From an uncultured Bacilli bacterium (GTDB lineage: Bacteria > Bacillota_I > Bacilli_A > RF39 > UBA660), in NCBI GenBank assembly GCA_944358665.1, contig CALVRP010000127.1, positions 1-7,400 on the forward strand: a stretch of 7,400 bases of DNA, given 5' to 3'. Under the pieces are notes generated by a model. The model worked only from the letters and a program-made list of their open reading frames with translations, ran no database searches and was not told the origin of the DNA. The translations under genes were made by a program, and so were the position numbers. Below are positions 6,738-7,400 of the stretch, one piece after another. The first letter of the stretch is position 1; the number at the start of each line of letters is the position of its first letter.

Positions 6738-7400
6738 TGAAATTGGCGGTTTTAGGAGGCGGTACGGGTATGAGTACTTTGCTTTCTGGTTTAAAAAAAA
6801 TGCCTTTTGACATTTCAGCTATTGTAACAGTTGCTGATAATGGGCAAAGTACAGGCAGACTTAGAAAAGAATTTAATACTGTAGCTGTTGGTGATATTCG
6901 CCGCATTTTAGCTAGTATGTCACAAAATGCTGAAGAAATCGATAAATTATTTAATTATCGCTTTAATACTAATAGTGATTTAGATGGACATCCATTAGGG
7001 AATTTACTATTAACCGGTGCTGCCCAACTTACTGGTAATATGTCGGATGCTATAGAGCTTTTAAATTCCATGCTTCGACTTCAAGGAAATGTTATTCCGC
7101 TTACCGAAGATAACGTAACTTTAATGGGTAAGATGGAAGATGGTACAATCATTAAAGGTGAAGAACAAATTACTAAAGATAAAAGATTAATAGTTGATGT
7201 TTTCTATGAAGAAAAACCAGAAGTAACGCCAAATGTTTTAAAAGCTATAAAAAAGTCCGACGCTATTATTTTAAGTATGGGAAGTGTGTTTACTAGTATT
7301 ATTCCTAATTTAATATGTCCGGAAGTAATAGAAGAAATTGATAAAAGTAATGCCAAAATAATTTATGTATGTAACATAATGACTCAGCCCGGAGAGACTG
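6737..7400 (+). CDS. yvcK: YvcK/CofD-family UDP-GlcNAc-binding protein, 3' end cut by window edge
   Basis: The first 221 residues are visible and the frame is open at the edge. The nucleotide-binding start VLGGGTGMSTLL (5-16), DIRRIL (53-58), GHPLGNLLL, IIPNL and NIMTQPGET near the edge identify the YvcK/CofD fold. In Bacillus and Listeria these proteins bind UDP-N-acetylglucosamine and are needed for normal wall synthesis and growth on gluconeogenic carbon sources; CofD itself is a transferase of coenzyme F420 synthesis. Context (trxB just before, Firmicute-like) favours YvcK. Two motifs differ from the common form: ADDGGSSG reads ADNGQSTG (33-40), and GPGSLYTS reads SMGSVFTS (180-187). The ATG overlaps the trxB stop by one base, and a good ribosome site, AAGGTGA, lies 6 nt upstream. 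In Bacillus, rapZ (yvcJ) sits between trxB and yvcK; here it does not. whiA (yvcL) would be expected next. Confidence 0.93.
   Translation, partial: MKLAVLGGGTGMSTLLSGLKKMPFDISAIVTVADNGQSTGRLRKEFNTVAVGDIRRILASMSQNAEEIDKLFNYRFNTNSDLDGHPLGNLLLTGAAQLTGNMSDAIELLNSMLRLQGNVIPLTEDNVTLMGKMEDGTIIKGEEQITKDKRLIVDVFYEEKPEVTPNVLKAIKKSDAIILSMGSVFTSIIPNLICPEVIEEIDKSNAKIIYVCNIMTQPGET

Noticed and set aside
6712..6906. Minus-strand open frame across the trxB/yvcK junction
   Set aside because: It is antisense to two well-supported genes and lacks promoter and ribosome site.

Overview
The window is strongly AT-rich, densely packed bacterial chromosome. It reads as a low-GC Gram-positive, probably a Bacilli- or Mollicutes-related gut-type lineage that keeps a cell wall. 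The evidence is AT-biased codons, strong AGGAGGTGAT-type ribosome binding sites, a gene order resembling the uvrB-yvlD-lgt-trxB-yvcK part of the Bacillus chromosome, and a peptidoglycan amidase. TGA acts as a stop (end of the first gene) and tryptophans are TGG, so the code is standard and not the Mycoplasma code. The lineage is inferred from sequence character only.

Layout. Positions 2-1194 (+) hold the 3' part of an uncharacterised zinc metallopeptidase-like gene, overlapping by 4 nt a metallo-beta-lactamase-fold hydrolase of the glyoxalase II-like type. A short hairpin at 1193-1221 separates them from the converging gene. Positions 1231-2538 (-) hold a membrane-anchored N-acetylmuramoyl-L-alanine amidase of the Amidase_3 type. 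Its reading frame is intact and in phase from end to end except for one in-frame TAA at 1816-1818. Positions 2539-2709 are the divergent control region. It has an extended -10 promoter for the amidase and a separate promoter for uvrB.

Positions 2710-4659 (+) encode a complete UvrB. A good internal promoter straddles the uvrB stop codon and leads into a tight run: a YvlD-like small membrane protein (4687-5079), lgt (5081-5869), trxB (5862-6737) and the 5' part of yvcK (6737 to the edge). Gene junctions in this run are 1 nt apart or overlapping, so it is probably one operon.

How the genes fit together. Lgt and the amidase act on the cell envelope (lipoprotein maturation and wall hydrolysis). 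YvcK links carbon metabolism and wall growth in relatives. UvrB is the damage-verification helicase of nucleotide excision repair. TrxB supplies reducing power to thioredoxin. This is mostly ordinary core genome. The points worth a second look are the single nonsense codon in an otherwise intact amidase, altered cofactor- or ligand-site motifs in TrxB and YvcK, the unnamed metallopeptidase paired with a hydrolase, and promoters with extended -10 elements and very short leaders. I see no mobile element, CRISPR array, tRNA, rRNA or riboswitch.
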